Positions 21,974 through 34,958 are shown, counted from the stretch's first letter. The stretch is DNA of 64,000 bases from Pseudocitrobacter vendiensis (GCF_943590815.1 NZ_CALSBS010000019.1:1-64000); one strand, 5' to 3'. The notes: a model not told the origin generated them from the letters alone. Made by a program: numbers and translations.

Positions 21974-22681
21974 ATGGAAGGCTGGCAGCGCGCATTTGTC
22001 CTGCATAGTCGCCCCTGGAGCGAAACCAGCCTGATGCTGGACGTCTTCACGGAAGAGTCGGGCCGCGTGCGCCTTGTTGCCAAAGGCGCCCGTTCCAAAC
22101 GTTCCAATCTAAAAGGCGCGCTTCAGCCTTTTACCCCCCTGTTAGTTCGCTTTGGCGGGCGCGGTGAAGTCAAAACCCTGCGCAGCGCGGAAGCCGTTTC
22201 GCTGGCGCTCCCCCTGAGCGGCATTACGCTTTACAGCGGCCTTTACGTTAACGAACTCATTTCCCGCGTGCTGGAGCACGAAACCCGTTTCTCTGAACTT
22301 TTCTTCGATTACCTGCACTGCATTCAGGCGCTGGCGGGAACCTCGGGTTCGCCTGAACCCGCGCTGCGTCGCTTTGAGCTGGCGCTGCTGGGGCATCTGG
22401 GATACGGCGTCGATTTCCTGCACTGCGCAGGAAGCGGCGATGAAGTGGATGACACCATGACCTATCGCTATCGTGAAGAAAAGGGCTTTATCGCCAGCGT
22501 CGTAATTGATAACTACACCTTTACCGGCCATCAGTTGAAAGCGCTGGCCAGCCGCGAGTTTCCGGATGTGGATTCGCTGCGAGCCGCAAAACGCTTTACC
22601 CGTATGGCGCTGAAGCCGTATCTTGGTGGCAAACCGCTAAAAAGCCGGGAATTATTCAGGCAGTTTTTGCCAAAGAAATAA
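21974..22681 (+). CDS. recO: DNA repair protein RecO
   Basis: RecO works with RecF and RecR to load RecA onto SSB-coated gaps. The product begins [20 protein letters not shown] and has an N-terminal OB fold (first ~80 residues) and a helical C-terminal domain. Two ATGs are adjacent (21971 and 21974); I took the second because it gives the E. coli start. At 235 residues it ends QFLPKK, about seven residues shorter than E. coli RecO (242). Its ribosome site lies in the end of the ERIC element. Confidence 0.93.
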   Translation: MEGWQRAFVLHSRPWSETSLMLDVFTEESGRVRLVAKGARSKRSNLKGALQPFTPLLVRFGGRGEVKTLRSAEAVSLALPLSGITLYSGLYVNELISRVLEHETRFSELFFDYLHCIQALAGTSGSPEPALRRFELALLGHLGYGVDFLHCAGSGDEVDDTMTYRYREEKGFIASVVIDNYTFTGHQLKALASREFPDVDSLRAAKRFTRMALKPYLGGKPLKSRELFRQFLPKK

Positions 22682-22724
22682 CCCCCCTGAACCAGCACAG
22701 TACTGAATATAGTGCATAAACGGT

Positions 22725-22760
22725 CCCCTCTCCCTCCGGGAGAGGGCCAGGGTGAGGGGA
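22725..22760. repeat. GC-rich palindromic repeat, single unit
   Basis: CCTCTCCC / GGGAGAGG form an 8-bp stem with a 3-base loop, followed by GCCAGGGTGAGGGG. It is one unit of the same family seen in pairs at 36709, 51484 and 58670. It lies between recO and pdxJ, within the operon. Confidence 0.8.
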
Positions 22761-22794
22761 AAACGAATACCGAACTAAAAAACCGAGGATTGTC

Positions 22795-23525
22795 ATGGCT
22801 GATTTACTGTTAGGCGTCAATATTGACCACATTGCCACCCTGCGTAACGCGCGCGGCACAGCGTATCCGGACCCGGTTCAGGCGGCGTTTATCGCCGAAC
22901 AGGCTGGTGCGGACGGCATCACCGTTCACCTGCGGGAAGACCGTCGTCACATCACCGACCGCGACGTGCGTATCCTGCGTCAGACGCTCGATACGCGCAT
23001 GAATCTGGAAATGGCGGTCACCGAAGAGATGCTGAACATTGCCGTCGAGACCAAACCGCATTTCTGTTGCCTGGTGCCGGAAAAGCGTCAGGAAGTGACC
23101 ACTGAAGGCGGTCTCGACGTTGCTGGTCAGCGTGACAAAATGCGCGATGCCTGCAAACGCCTCGCCGACGCAGGTATTCTGGTATCCCTGTTTATCGATG
23201 CCGATAACGAGCAAATCAAAGCTGCGGCAGAAGTCGGTGCGCCTTATATCGAAATTCACACGGGTTGCTATGCCGATGCGGAAACCGACGCCGAGCAGGC
23301 GAAAGAACTGGCGCGTATCGCTCACGCGGCAACCTATGCCGCAAGCCTGGGGCTGAAAGTCAATGCCGGGCATGGCCTGACTTATCACAACGTGAAAGCT
23401 ATCGCGGCGCTGCCAGAAATGCACGAACTGAATATCGGCCACGCCATCATTGGCCGCGCGGTGATGACCGGTCTGAAAGAGGCCGTTGCCGAAATGAAAC
23501 GCCTGATGCTGGAAGCGCGTAAATA

Positions 23526-23526
<1 letters not shown>
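22795..23526 (+). CDS. pdxJ: pyridoxine 5'-phosphate synthase
   Basis: PdxJ condenses 3-amino-1-hydroxyacetone phosphate with deoxyxylulose 5-phosphate to give pyridoxine 5'-phosphate, the last ring-forming step of vitamin B6 synthesis. The 243-residue TIM-barrel protein has the family segments [16 protein letters not shown] at the start, [13 protein letters not shown], and [11 protein letters not shown] near the end. The stop codon overlaps the acpS ATG by one base. Confidence 0.96.
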
Positions 23527-24184
<658 letters not shown>

Positions 24185-24248
24185 CTATTCGGGCCGCGCA
24201 TTATACGCGCATTTTCTGTGCAGACCATACTTTTTCCGGGGTAATCCG

Positions 24249-25097
24249 CTAAACCAACTTCTTCACCAGCGCTTCACTATGGCGAATGCGATCCGGCGCA
24301 TTTTCCAGATCCTGCTGCACCAGCCCCATAAACAGCACATCCGCCAGCATCATCTGCGCGCTGGTTGAGGAAATCGCTGCGCTGCGCGTGGCCTGTTCTT
24401 CCGCAATGGTATAAAGGCAGTGCGTGGCGCGCTGCTGGAGCGCATTGGGTGAAAATCCGGTGATGGCGAGAATTTTGCCACCCGCGCGCAGGGTTTCATC
24501 CGCTGCCAGATTTATTTCGCGGCGCTCGCCGGAGTAGGAAATTGCTAACAGCAGGTCGCCTTCGCTCAGCGCCTGAACGCTGGCGAGCAGGGCGTGCATA
24601 TCCAGCTCGGCGACGGCGTTAAGGCCAATTTTCATCAGTTTCCAGCTAAAGTTGCGCGCCACCAGGCCCGAGGCGCCAATCCCGGTCAGTACGATGCGCC
24701 GTGCGCCGCGCAGCATGTTCACGGCCTCCAACAGTTTCTCTTCGTCGTTGACGTCGAGTGAGGCATGCATTGCGGCAACGTTATCTTTAATGAGTTTTTC
24801 GCCCACCAGACGCAGTGGATCGTCACCGCGAATCTGGTTATGTACCGGAATAGAGTGCGGATTCGGATTGCTGGCCAGGGCTTCGCTCAGCGCCAGTTTC
24901 AGGGCCGGAAAACCTTTAAAGCCCAGTTTTTGCGCGAACTTCACCACGCTGGATTGGCTGACACCCGACTGGCTCGCCAGCTGCTGTGAGCTGAGATGAC
25001 GCGCCAGGTCAGGCTGCGCCAGGATAAAATCGGCCAGTTTTTTATCACTTTGCGCCAGTTGTGGATATCGCTGGCGAATACGGATTAAACAATTCAT
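24249..25097 (-). CDS. yfhH: MurR/RpiR family transcriptional regulator YfhH
   Basis: The 282-residue protein has an N-terminal HTH_6 domain (about residues 1-77; SQQLASQSGVSQSSVVKFAQKLGF is split around the recognition helix) and a C-terminal SIS sugar-isomerase domain (about 125-260; VLTGIGASGLVARNF, LLLAISYSGERRE). Such regulators usually sense phosphosugars. Its target here is unknown. It diverges from pgpC across 229 bases of AT-rich sequence in which I recognise no operator. Confidence 0.88.
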   Translation of the reverse strand: MNCLIRIRQRYPQLAQSDKKLADFILAQPDLARHLSSQQLASQSGVSQSSVVKFAQKLGFKGFPALKLALSEALASNPNPHSIPVHNQIRGDDPLRLVGEKLIKDNVAAMHASLDVNDEEKLLEAVNMLRGARRIVLTGIGASGLVARNFSWKLMKIGLNAVAELDMHALLASVQALSEGDLLLAISYSGERREINLAADETLRAGGKILAITGFSPNALQQRATHCLYTIAEEQATRSAAISSTSAQMMLADVLFMGLVQQDLENAPDRIRHSEALVKKLV

Positions 25098-25326
25098 ACG
25101 CTCCTCAAGGGCAAAATTACGCTACCTCTCCCGACAACAATTCTGCTCGCCTGAAAGAATTATTATTCGATTATAACGGATTAACCTGAATTAAATATTC
25201 CATCTGGCGCAAAATATTGAACACTTTTTGCATCCCGCCGTTGAGGTGATGTTTCCAGAAATCACCCGCGCTATCTGTTACGCTTGTAATGAGTTAACGG
25301 AAATTCATTGCTTAAAGGAGTCTGGT

Positions 25327-25962
25327 TTGGCAAACGACCCCCGTCGAGTTATTTTTTTCGACCTGGATGGCACCCTGCATCAACAGGATATGTTCGGCAC
25401 GTTTCTGCGCTATTTGCTGCGGCGACGGCCCCTCAACGCATTGCTGGTGCTGCCGCTGCTGCCGATTATCGGTATCGCGCTGCTGGTAAAAGGGCGCGCT
25501 GCGCGCTGGCCAATGAGTTTGCTGTTGTGGGGGTGTACCTTTGGACACAGCGAAGCCAGACTGCGCGCGCTGGAAGCGGATTTTTCCACGTGGTTTCGGG
25601 CGAATGTGGTGGCTTTCCCGGTGGTGCATAAGCGCCTGACCGAATACCTCATCAGCACCGATGCCGATGTATGGCTGATTACCGGCTCGCCGCAGTCGCT
25701 GGTGGAGAAAGTCTATTTTGATACGCCCTGGCTGCCGCGCGTGAATCTTATCGCCAGTCAGATAACCCGGGCTCATGGCGGCTGGGTGCTTTCGCTGCGC
25801 TGTCTGGGGCATGAAAAAGTCGTGCAACTGGAGCGCAAAATCGGTACGCCGCTGCGTCTGTTTAGCGGTTATAGCGACAGCAAGCAGGATAACCCGCTGC
25901 TCTATTTTTGCCAGCATCGCTGGCGGGTAACGCCGCGCGGTGAACTTCAGCGGCTGGAATAG
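25327..25962 (+). CDS. pgpC: phosphatidylglycerophosphatase C
   Basis: PgpC dephosphorylates phosphatidylglycerol phosphate to phosphatidylglycerol. It is a HAD-family membrane protein, with the nucleophile motif FFDLDGTL near the start, a hydrophobic hairpin (LNALLVLPLLPIIGIALL) at about 43-60, and LITGSPQ and GYSDSKQDNP as later HAD motifs. I chose a TTG start at 25327: AAAGGAG lies 7 bases upstream, and the product is then 211 residues, as in E. coli YfhB. A more distant ATG at 25228 adds 33 unrelated residues and has no such site. Confidence 0.85.
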   Translation: MANDPRRVIFFDLDGTLHQQDMFGTFLRYLLRRRPLNALLVLPLLPIIGIALLVKGRAARWPMSLLLWGCTFGHSEARLRALEADFSTWFRANVVAFPVVHKRLTEYLISTDADVWLITGSPQSLVEKVYFDTPWLPRVNLIASQITRAHGGWVLSLRCLGHEKVVQLERKIGTPLRLFSGYSDSKQDNPLLYFCQHRWRVTPRGELQRLE

Positions 25963-28079
<2,117 letters not shown>

Positions 28080-28243
28080 ATAGTTAATTCTCTGCGCTAA
28101 CAAAATCACTGTGTGCAGTGACCATAAGAAGACTATGGTCTGGAACAGAATGAGCGGCATTTTGCTTAAGATTACGCCAGTTGGCAACTAATTCGAGAGA
28201 TACGTCACATCTATTGGTAAAAGCAGGAAGTGATTTTATTTCT

Positions 28244-28259
28244 ACGCAAACGGTTTCGT
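28244..28259 (+). promoter_or_regulatory. PurR operator of purL
   Basis: ACGCAAACGGTTTCGT matches the 16-bp PurR palindrome (ACGCAAACGTTTNCNT). It lies about 80 bases before the purL start, as in E. coli, so purine repression is expected. Confidence 0.88.
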
Positions 28260-28335
28260 CAGGGCGCAGGATTAACTATAATAGCGCCCGTTTTCCCCCC
28301 TTGCGCACACTGAAAGCTTAGAAGACGAGAGACTT

Positions 28336-31300
28336 ATGATGGAAATTCTGCGTGGTTCGCCTGCACTGTCTGCATTTCGTATTAACAAACTGCTGACGCG
28401 TTTTCAGGCAGCCAACCTCCCGGTAAGCAATATTTACGCTGAGTATGTCCATTTTGCCGATCTGGATGCTCCGCTTCACGACGAAGAGCACGCCAGACTT
28501 GAACGTCTGTTAAAGTATGGCCCGAGCCTCAGCAGCCATACGCCATCCGGTAAATTACTGCTCGTGACTCCCCGCCCTGGCACCATCTCCCCCTGGTCTT
28601 CAAAAGCAACCGACATCGCCCACAACTGCGGCCTGACTCAGGTTCTGCGCCTGGAACGCGGTGTGGCCTGGTATGTGGAAGCCTCTACGCTTACGGCGGA
28701 GCAGTGGCGTGACGTGCCGGCGATGCTGCACGATCGCATGATGGAAAGCGTCTTCGACTCGCTGCAGGATGCGGAAAAACTGTTTGCTCATCATCAACCC
28801 GCCCCCGTATCCAGCGTCGATCTGCTGGGCGAGGGGCGTCAGGCGCTCATCGACGCCAACCTGCGTCTGGGGCTGGCGCTGGCGGATGATGAAATCGACT
28901 ATCTGCAGGATGCCTTTACTAAGCTTGGGCGCAACCCGAACGATATCGAACTCTATATGTTTGCGCAGGCTAACTCTGAGCACTGCCGACACAAAATTTT
29001 CAATGCCGACTGGATTATTGACGGTGAACAGCAGCCGAAATCGCTGTTCAAGATGATCAAAAACACCTTTGAGACCACGCCGGATCACGTACTGTCTGCC
29101 TATAAAGATAACGCCGCGGTGATGGAAGGGTCTGAAGTCGGCCGCTACTTTGCCGACCACGAAACGGGTCGCTACGACTTCCATCAGGAACCGGCGCATA
29201 TCCTGATGAAAGTTGAAACCCACAACCACCCAACGGCAATTTCTCCGTGGCCGGGCGCGGCGACCGGTTCCGGCGGTGAAATTCGTGATGAAGGTGCCAC
29301 CGGGCGCGGCGCAAAACCGAAGGCCGGTCTGGTCGGTTTCTCCGTTTCTAACTTGCGTATTCCGGGCTTTGAACAGCCGTGGGAAGAAGACTTCGGTAAG
29401 CCGGAGCGCATTGTTACCGCGCTGGACATCATGACCGATGGCCCGCTGGGCGGCGCGGCCTTTAACAACGAATTTGGTCGTCCGGCGCTGAACGGCTACT
29501 TCCGTACCTATGAAGAGAAAGTGAACAGCCACAACGGCGAGGAATTGCGCGGCTATCACAAACCGATCATGCTGGCAGGCGGGATCGGCAATATCCGCGC
29601 CGATCACGTGCAGAAGGGCGAGATCACCGTGGGTGCGAAACTGGTCGTCCTCGGCGGCCCGGCGATGAATATCGGCCTTGGCGGCGGTGCAGCCTCTTCC
29701 ATGGCCTCCGGCCAGTCTGACGCGGATCTCGATTTCGCGTCCGTTCAGCGCGATAACCCGGAAATGGAACGTCGTTGCCAGGAAGTGATCGACCGCTGCT
29801 GGCAGCTTGGTGACGCGAACCCGATTCTGTTTATCCACGACGTCGGCGCAGGCGGTCTTTCTAACGCCATGCCGGAACTGGTCAGCGACGGTGGACGCGG
29901 CGGTAAATTCGAACTTCGCGACATCCTGAGCGACGAGCCGGGTATGAGCCCGCTGGAAATCTGGTGTAACGAATCGCAGGAACGTTACGTGCTGGCGGTT
30001 GCGCCTGAGCAGATGCCGCTGTTTGATGAACTCTGTCAGCGTGAACGCGCACCGTATGCGGTGATTGGCGAAGCGACTGAAGAACTGCACCTCAGTCTGA
30101 ATGACAAGCACTTCGACAATCAGCCTATCGACCTGCCACTGGACGTGCTGCTGGGCAAAACGCCGAAGATGACCCGCGACGTCACCACCCTGAAAGCGAA
30201 GGGCGACGCGCTGGTTCGCGAAGGCATTACCCTTGCCGATGCGGTTAACCGCGTTCTGCACCTGCCGTCCGTGGCGGAAAAAACCTTCCTCGTCACCATC
30301 GGCGACCGTACCGTCACCGGCATGGTCGCGCGCGATCAGATGGTCGGCCCGTGGCAGATCCCGGTGGCTAACTGTGCGGTGACTACCGCCAGCCTCGATA
30401 GCTATTACGGTGAAGCGATGGCGATCGGTGAACGTTCTCCGGTTGCGCTCCTCGACTTCGCCGCGTCTGCCCGTCTGGCAGTCGGTGAGGCGCTGACCAA
30501 CATTGCGGCGACGCAAATTGGCAATATCAAACACATTAAACTGTCGGCTAACTGGATGTCTGCCGCCGGTCACCCTGGCGAAGACGCCGGTCTGTATGAA
30601 GCAGTGAAAGCTGTGGGTGAAGAGCTTTGCCCGGCGCTGGGCCTGACGATTCCGGTGGGTAAAGACTCCATGTCGATGAAAACCCGCTGGCAGGAAGGTA
30701 ACGAACAGCGTGAAATGACCTCGCCGTTGTCGCTGGTGATTTCCGCGTTTGCTCGCGTGGAAGATGTGCGTCATACCATTACGCCACAGCTTTCTACGGA
30801 AGATAACGCGCTGCTGCTGATTGACCTTGGGAAAGGCCATAACGCGCTGGGCGCCACCGCGCTGGCGCAGGTTTACCGTCAACTGGGCGACAAACCGGCC
30901 GATGTACGTGATGTCGCGCAGTTGAAAGGCTTCTACGACGCCATTCAGGCGCTGGTTGCAGAGCGTAAACTGCTGGCTTATCACGACCGTTCCGACGGCG
31001 GCCTGCTGGTGACGTTGGCGGAAATGGCCTTTGCCGGTCACTGCGGTGTTGAGGCGGATATTGCTTCACTTGGCGACGACCGTCTGGCTGCACTGTTCAA
31101 CGAAGAGCTGGGGGCGGTGATTCAGGTTCGCGCGGCTGACCGTGAGGCGGTTGAAGCGCTACTGGCTAAACACGGCCTGGGCGATTGTGTACATTATCTG
31201 GGTAACGCCGTAACGGGCGACCGCTTTACGCTGACCGCCAACGGCCAGCCGGTCTTTAGCGAAAGCCGCACCACGCTTCGTATGTGGTGGGCGGAAACGA

Positions 31301-32223
31301 CCTGGCAGATGCAGCGTCTGCGTGATAACCCGGAAAGCGCCGATCAGGAGCATAACGCGAAAGCCAACGATAACGATCCGGGTCTGAACGTTAAACTGAC
31401 TTATGACATCAGCGAAGATATCGCTGCGCCGTACATTGCGAAGGGTGCACGTCCTCAGGTGGCGGTACTGCGTGAGCAGGGCGTTAACTCCCACGTTGAA
31501 ATGGCGGCGGCGTTCCAGCGTGCGGGCTTCGATGCCATCGACGTGCACATGAGCGACCTGCTGGCCGGTCGCACCGGGCTGGCGCGTTTTGATGCGCTGG
31601 TTGCCTGTGGCGGTTTCTCTTACGGTGATGTGCTGGGCGCGGGTGAGGGCTGGGCGAAGTCCATCCTGTTCAACAATCGCGTGCGTGATGAATTCGAAAC
31701 TTTCTTCCATCGTCCGCAAACGCTGGCGCTGGGCGTGTGTAACGGTTGCCAGATGATGTCTAATCTGCGCGAGCTGATCCCGGGCAGCGACCTGTGGCCG
31801 CGTTTTGTGCGTAACAACTCGGACCGTTTTGAAGCGCGTTTCAGCCTGGTCGAAGTGACGCAAAGCCCGTCGCTGCTGCTGCAGGGGATGGTGGGTTCAC
31901 AGATGCCGATTGCCGTTTCTCACGGTGAGGGGCGTGTGGAAGTGCGTGATGCTGCGCATCTGGCGGCGCTGGAAAGCAAAGGGCTGGTGGCACTGCGCTA
32001 CGTTGATAACTTCGGCAAGGTGACGGAAACCTATCCGGCGAACCCGAACGGTTCTCCGAACGGCATCACCGCGGTGACCAACGAAAGTGGTCGCGTCACC
32101 ATCATGATGCCGCACCCGGAACGCGTCTTCCGTACCGTGGCGAACTCCTGGCACCCGGAAAACTGGGGCGAGGATGGTCCGTGGATGCGTATCTTCCGCA
32201 ATGCGCGTAAGCAGTTAGGTTAA
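28336..32223 (+). CDS. purL: phosphoribosylformylglycinamidine synthase
   Basis: PurL converts FGAR, glutamine and ATP to FGAM, the fourth step of purine synthesis. It is 1295 residues long, like E. coli PurL. An N-terminal PurS-like region is followed by two AIRS-type ATP domains ([20 protein letters not shown] near 295; [15 protein letters not shown] near 505). The C-terminal glutaminase has the nucleophile Cys in [10 protein letters not shown] near 1137 and MMPHPERVF near 1258. It is a single gene with its own PurR site and terminator. A large antisense frame through it is a codon shadow. Confidence 0.97.
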   Translation: MMEILRGSPALSAFRINKLLTRFQAANLPVSNIYAEYVHFADLDAPLHDEEHARLERLLKYGPSLSSHTPSGKLLLVTPRPGTISPWSSKATDIAHNCGLTQVLRLERGVAWYVEASTLTAEQWRDVPAMLHDRMMESVFDSLQDAEKLFAHHQPAPVSSVDLLGEGRQALIDANLRLGLALADDEIDYLQDAFTKLGRNPNDIELYMFAQANSEHCRHKIFNADWIIDGEQQPKSLFKMIKNTFETTPDHVLSAYKDNAAVMEGSEVGRYFADHETGRYDFHQEPAHILMKVETHNHPTAISPWPGAATGSGGEIRDEGATGRGAKPKAGLVGFSVSNLRIPGFEQPWEEDFGKPERIVTALDIMTDGPLGGAAFNNEFGRPALNGYFRTYEEKVNSHNGEELRGYHKPIMLAGGIGNIRADHVQKGEITVGAKLVVLGGPAMNIGLGGGAASSMASGQSDADLDFASVQRDNPEMERRCQEVIDRCWQLGDANPILFIHDVGAGGLSNAMPELVSDGGRGGKFELRDILSDEPGMSPLEIWCNESQERYVLAVAPEQMPLFDELCQRERAPYAVIGEATEELHLSLNDKHFDNQPIDLPLDVLLGKTPKMTRDVTTLKAKGDALVREGITLADAVNRVLHLPSVAEKTFLVTIGDRTVTGMVARDQMVGPWQIPVANCAVTTASLDSYYGEAMAIGERSPVALLDFAASARLAVGEALTNIAATQIGNIKHIKLSANWMSAAGHPGEDAGLYEAVKAVGEELCPALGLTIPVGKDSMSMKTRWQEGNEQREMTSPLSLVISAFARVEDVRHTITPQLSTEDNALLLIDLGKGHNALGATALAQVYRQLGDKPADVRDVAQLKGFYDAIQALVAERKLLAYHDRSDGGLLVTLAEMAFAGHCGVEADIASLGDDRLAALFNEELGAVIQVRAADREAVEALLAKHGLGDCVHYLGNAVTGDRFTLTANGQPVFSESRTTLRMWWAETTWQMQRLRDNPESADQEHNAKANDNDPGLNVKLTYDISEDIAAPYIAKGARPQVAVLREQGVNSHVEMAAAFQRAGFDAIDVHMSDLLAGRTGLARFDALVACGGFSYGDVLGAGEGWAKSILFNNRVRDEFETFFHRPQTLALGVCNGCQMMSNLRELIPGSDLWPRFVRNNSDRFEARFSLVEVTQSPSLLLQGMVGSQMPIAVSHGEGRVEVRDAAHLAALESKGLVALRYVDNFGKVTETYPANPNGSPNGITAVTNESGRVTIMMPHPERVFRTVANSWHPENWGEDGPWMRIFRNARKQLG

Positions 32224-32229
32224 GAGACA

Positions 32230-32252
32230 GGGCCGCGAAAGCGGCCCTTTTT
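32230..32252 (+). terminator. purL terminator
   Basis: GGGCCGC / GCGGCCC form a 7-bp stem with a GAAA loop, followed by five T residues. It starts 6 bases after the purL stop codon. Confidence 0.9.
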
Positions 32253-32283
32253 GTTGGATGACCGCAATCATTCGCATCGACGT

Positions 32284-32317
32284 GTAGGCCGGATAAGGCG
32301 CAGCCGCCATCCGGCGT
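32284..32317. repeat. REP element
   Basis: GTAGGCCGGATAAGGCGCAG continuing to CCGCCATCCGGCG is the reverse orientation of the canonical REP. It lies between purL and the glmY control region. Confidence 0.85.
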
Positions 32318-32324
32318 TTTCAAG

Positions 32325-32437
32325 TGTCGTGAATGACAGACAATCCTTATTGTAGGTGTCTCTAAATGGCGACATCTAACTCATTGATTAAAATCTATTT
32401 TATTTAACGATGCATAAAGTGTTGCTAATCAGCGACG
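32325..32437 (+). promoter_or_regulatory. three GlrR binding sites upstream of glmY
   Basis: The GlrR motif TGTC-N10-GACA occurs perfectly at 32325-32342 and 32357-32374, with a near match (TGTT-N10-GACG) at 32420-32437. The sites lie about 115-230 bases before the glmY start, the arrangement known for activation of the sigma54 glmY promoter in E. coli. The AT-rich stretch between the last site and the promoter may bind IHF, but I find only imperfect IHF matches. Confidence 0.85.
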
Positions 32438-32525
32438 CAAAGAACAAAAAGTAATCATTTGCTCAAAGATTGATAAAATCAATATTATCTTTAATTATCA
32501 TTAAGTTAACATTTTATCTTCCATG

Positions 32526-32549
32526 TTGGCACGCAACCTGCATTAATAT
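32526..32549 (+). promoter_or_regulatory. sigma54 promoter of glmY, with overlapping sigma70 elements
   Basis: TTGGCACGCAACCTGCA fits the sigma54 consensus: GG at 32528-32529 and GC at 32540-32541, 26-25 and 14-13 bases before the start at 32554. An AT-rich ATTAATAT just downstream can act as a sigma70 -10 box. Overlapping sigma54 and sigma70 promoters are known for E. coli glmY. Confidence 0.8.
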
Positions 32550-32553
32550 GCTC

Positions 32554-32737
32554 AGTGGCTCATTCACCTTCTTATGTCAGCCCCTTCGGGACGTGCTACA
32601 TAAACTTCGAATGACGCACAACAAGGTGCCTGCCGTCCAGCTTCTGATATCTTTGCATATCAACCATCGGGCGAAACGTTGAGTTAGGCACCGCCTTATT
32701 CCAGAACAAAGCCGGGTTTCGACCCGGCTTTGTTATT
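32554..32737 (+). ncRNA. glmY: small regulatory RNA GlmY
   Basis: The 184-base segment is nearly identical to E. coli GlmY as I remember it, from AGTGGCTCATTCACC to the terminator AAAGCCGGGTTTCGACCCGG plus CTTTGTTATTT. GlmY accumulates when glucosamine-6-phosphate is low, captures the adaptor RapZ, and so protects the sister RNA GlmZ, which activates glmS. It lies next to glrK-qseG-glrR, which encode the two-component system that controls it. Confidence 0.95.
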
Positions 32738-32802
32738 TCTGCCTTTCCCCGCGTCACTTCCTCAGTTAGCATCCCTACAGGTTGATTTTTTGGGAACTCC
32801 TT

Positions 32803-34239
32803 GTGAAACGCGTCTCTCTTTCTCCCCGTTCGCTGCGACAATTGGTTATGCTGGCCTTTCTGCTGATCCTGTTGCCGCTGTTGGTGCTGGCCTGGCAGGC
32901 ATGGCAGAGCCTGAATGCGCTTAGTGCTCAGGCCGAAAAAACCAACCGTACCACCCTGATTGACGCGCGCCGCAGTGAAGCAATGACCAACATTGCGCTG
33001 GAAATGGAGCGGAGTTATCGCCAGTACTGTGTGCTTGATGACCCGACCCTGGCGCGGGTTTACCAGAGTCAACGTAAGCGCTACAGCGATATGCTCGACG
33101 CGCATGCGGGCGTGCTGCCTGATGAAAAACTGTATCAGGCATTAAGACAAGATCTTAACGATCTGGCCCAGTTACAGTGTCTCAATAGTGGCCCGGAAAA
33201 GCTGGCGGCAGCCAGGCTGGAAGCTTTTGCCAGTGCCAATACCGAAATGGTCCAGGCGACGCGTACGGTGGTCTTCTCGCGCGGTCAACAGCTACAGCAG
33301 GAAATCGCCGAACGCGGCCAGTTCTTCGGCTGGCAGGCGCTGGTGTTGTTTCTTGTCAGCCTGGCGATGGTGCTGCTGTTTACGCGCATGATTATCGGCC
33401 CGGTCAAAGGCATTGAGAGTATGATTAATCGCCTGGGCGAGGGGGAAACCCTCAAAGAGGGCGTCACGTTCCGTGGCCCGCGTGAACTGCGATCCGTCGG
33501 CCAGCGTATCGTCTGGTTGAGCGAGCGGCTCTCCTGGCTGGAATCGCAGCGCCACCAGTTTTTGCGCCATCTCTCCCACGAACTCAAAACGCCGCTCGCC
33601 AGTATGCGTGAAGGGACTGAATTGCTGGCGGACCAGGTTGTCGGCCCACTCACGCCGGAGCAAAAAGAGGTGGTGGATATCCTTGATGATAGCAGCCGCA
33701 ATTTGCAAAAGCTGATTGAGCAACTGCTGGATTACAACCGTAAACTGAGCGATGGCGCGGTACCCATGAGCCGCGTCGAGCTGGCCCCGATGGTGGAAAC
33801 CGTTGTTTCTGCGCACAGTTTGCCGGCGCGAGCTAAAATGATGCATACCCGGGTTTCTCTGGAAGCCCCGGCATGCCTGGCCGAATCGACGCTATTGATG
33901 AGCGCGCTGGATAATCTCTACTCCAATGCGGTGCACTATGGTACTGAATCCGGTAACATTTATATCCGTAGCCACGTCTTCAGCGGGCGAATCGCTATTG
34001 ATGTGGCCAACACAGGGACGCCGATCCCGGATGCCGAAAAGGCAATGATTTTTGAGCCCTTTTTCCAGGGCAGTCGCCAGCGAAAAGGGGCCGTAAAGGG
34101 CAGTGGTCTGGGGTTGAGTATTGCCCGCGATTGTGTGCGCAAGATGCACGGCGAGCTTCATCTTATTGACGATAGTGCGGGCGATATCTGTTTTCGCATT
34201 GAACTCCCTGTCCCCGGGCCGGATAAAACAAACTCATGA
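32803..34239 (+). CDS. glrK: sensor histidine kinase GlrK (QseE)
   Basis: GlrK phosphorylates GlrR in response to envelope conditions, and the pair controls glmY and rpoE in E. coli. It has two membrane spans (about 14-35 and 170-190) around a periplasmic helical sensor, a HAMP segment, a HisKA domain with HLSHELKTPLASM (phosphorylated His), and an ATPase domain with LDNLYSNAVHYG and GSGLGLSIARD. I chose GTG at 32803 (VKRVSLSPRSLRQL), giving 478 residues against 475 in E. coli; an ATG at 32782 is possible. The glmY terminator lies between glmY and glrK. Confidence 0.9.
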   Translation: MKRVSLSPRSLRQLVMLAFLLILLPLLVLAWQAWQSLNALSAQAEKTNRTTLIDARRSEAMTNIALEMERSYRQYCVLDDPTLARVYQSQRKRYSDMLDAHAGVLPDEKLYQALRQDLNDLAQLQCLNSGPEKLAAARLEAFASANTEMVQATRTVVFSRGQQLQQEIAERGQFFGWQALVLFLVSLAMVLLFTRMIIGPVKGIESMINRLGEGETLKEGVTFRGPRELRSVGQRIVWLSERLSWLESQRHQFLRHLSHELKTPLASMREGTELLADQVVGPLTPEQKEVVDILDDSSRNLQKLIEQLLDYNRKLSDGAVPMSRVELAPMVETVVSAHSLPARAKMMHTRVSLEAPACLAESTLLMSALDNLYSNAVHYGTESGNIYIRSHVFSGRIAIDVANTGTPIPDAEKAMIFEPFFQGSRQRKGAVKGSGLGLSIARDCVRKMHGELHLIDDSAGDICFRIELPVPGPDKTNS

Positions 34240-34256
34240 CTACATATCGGGTGCAT

Positions 34257-34958
34257 ATGTCCCACTTTTTAAGTACGCGCGTCGTACAGGGCGCCCGCCG
34301 TTTCTGGCTGTCGGGCTTATCCTGTTTGGCGCTCGTTGGCTGTAGCGCTGGCCTCACGCCTCATATTGGCGTCAGCGAAGAGAAAATTCCCCACGAACAG
34401 GTGGCGGATTACCTTTCCACCACCTGTGACGAACTCTGGACGCTTGACGGCTCCATTGCGGAGAACAATCCGTTGTACTGGCTGCGCGGCATGGATTGTG
34501 CCGACCGTCTAACGCCTGCACAGGCGCGGGCGCAGGCTAACCAGTTGGGCGATGCGAGCTGGTCTGATGCCTTCAAGCGCGGTGTGCTGCTGGCGAATGC
34601 GAAAATCACGCCCCCCGAACGTCAACTGATTGTTTCGCGTCTTGATGCGCATAGTGCGCAAATTCCGTCACGTATTCGCCCGCTGTATCAGGTGTGGCGC
34701 GATAACCAGATGCTCCAGCTAAAACTCTCTGATGAGCGCACGCGCTACAGCAAGCTACAGGAGTCGAGCGATGCCGCGATGGATGAACTGCGTCAGCAGC
34801 AGCAGGCGCTAAAGGGCGAACTTGATCTGACAACCCGCAAGCTGCAAAACCTGACCGATATTGAGCGGCAGCTCTCCAGCCGTAAACCCTCGTCCGGCTT
34901 TAACCCGGACAGTACACACGGCACGGATGCGCCTGCTGACACGGAGGATAAACAATGA
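34257..34958 (+). CDS. qseG: two-component system QseEF-associated lipoprotein QseG
   Basis: QseG is an envelope lipoprotein that interacts with the GlrK/QseE sensor. The start at 34257 gives MSHFLSTRVVQGARRFWLSG with a signal ending in the lipobox LVGC. An ATG at 34236, overlapping the glrK stop, would add seven residues. The mature part is helical, with a coiled-coil-like stretch near residues 150-205 (Gln/Leu/Glu-rich) and a low-complexity C-terminus. It overlaps glrR by 4 bases, so the three genes are coupled. Sequence is more divergent from E. coli than its neighbours. Confidence 0.85.
   Translation: MSHFLSTRVVQGARRFWLSGLSCLALVGCSAGLTPHIGVSEEKIPHEQVADYLSTTCDELWTLDGSIAENNPLYWLRGMDCADRLTPAQARAQANQLGDASWSDAFKRGVLLANAKITPPERQLIVSRLDAHSAQIPSRIRPLYQVWRDNQMLQLKLSDERTRYSKLQESSDAAMDELRQQQQALKGELDLTTRKLQNLTDIERQLSSRKPSSGFNPDSTHGTDAPADTEDKQ

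Noticed and set aside
28600-31041. 813-codon antisense open frame inside purL
   Set aside because: It is a shadow of the strong purL coding pattern on the other strand, with no ribosome site and no recognisable domain; purL itself matches its family end to end.
32462-32490. IHF site between the GlrR sites and the glmY promoter
   Set aside because: The best candidate (CAAAGATTGATA) has a spacer one base short of the IHF consensus, so it was not listed as a feature, though IHF binding here is expected from E. coli.
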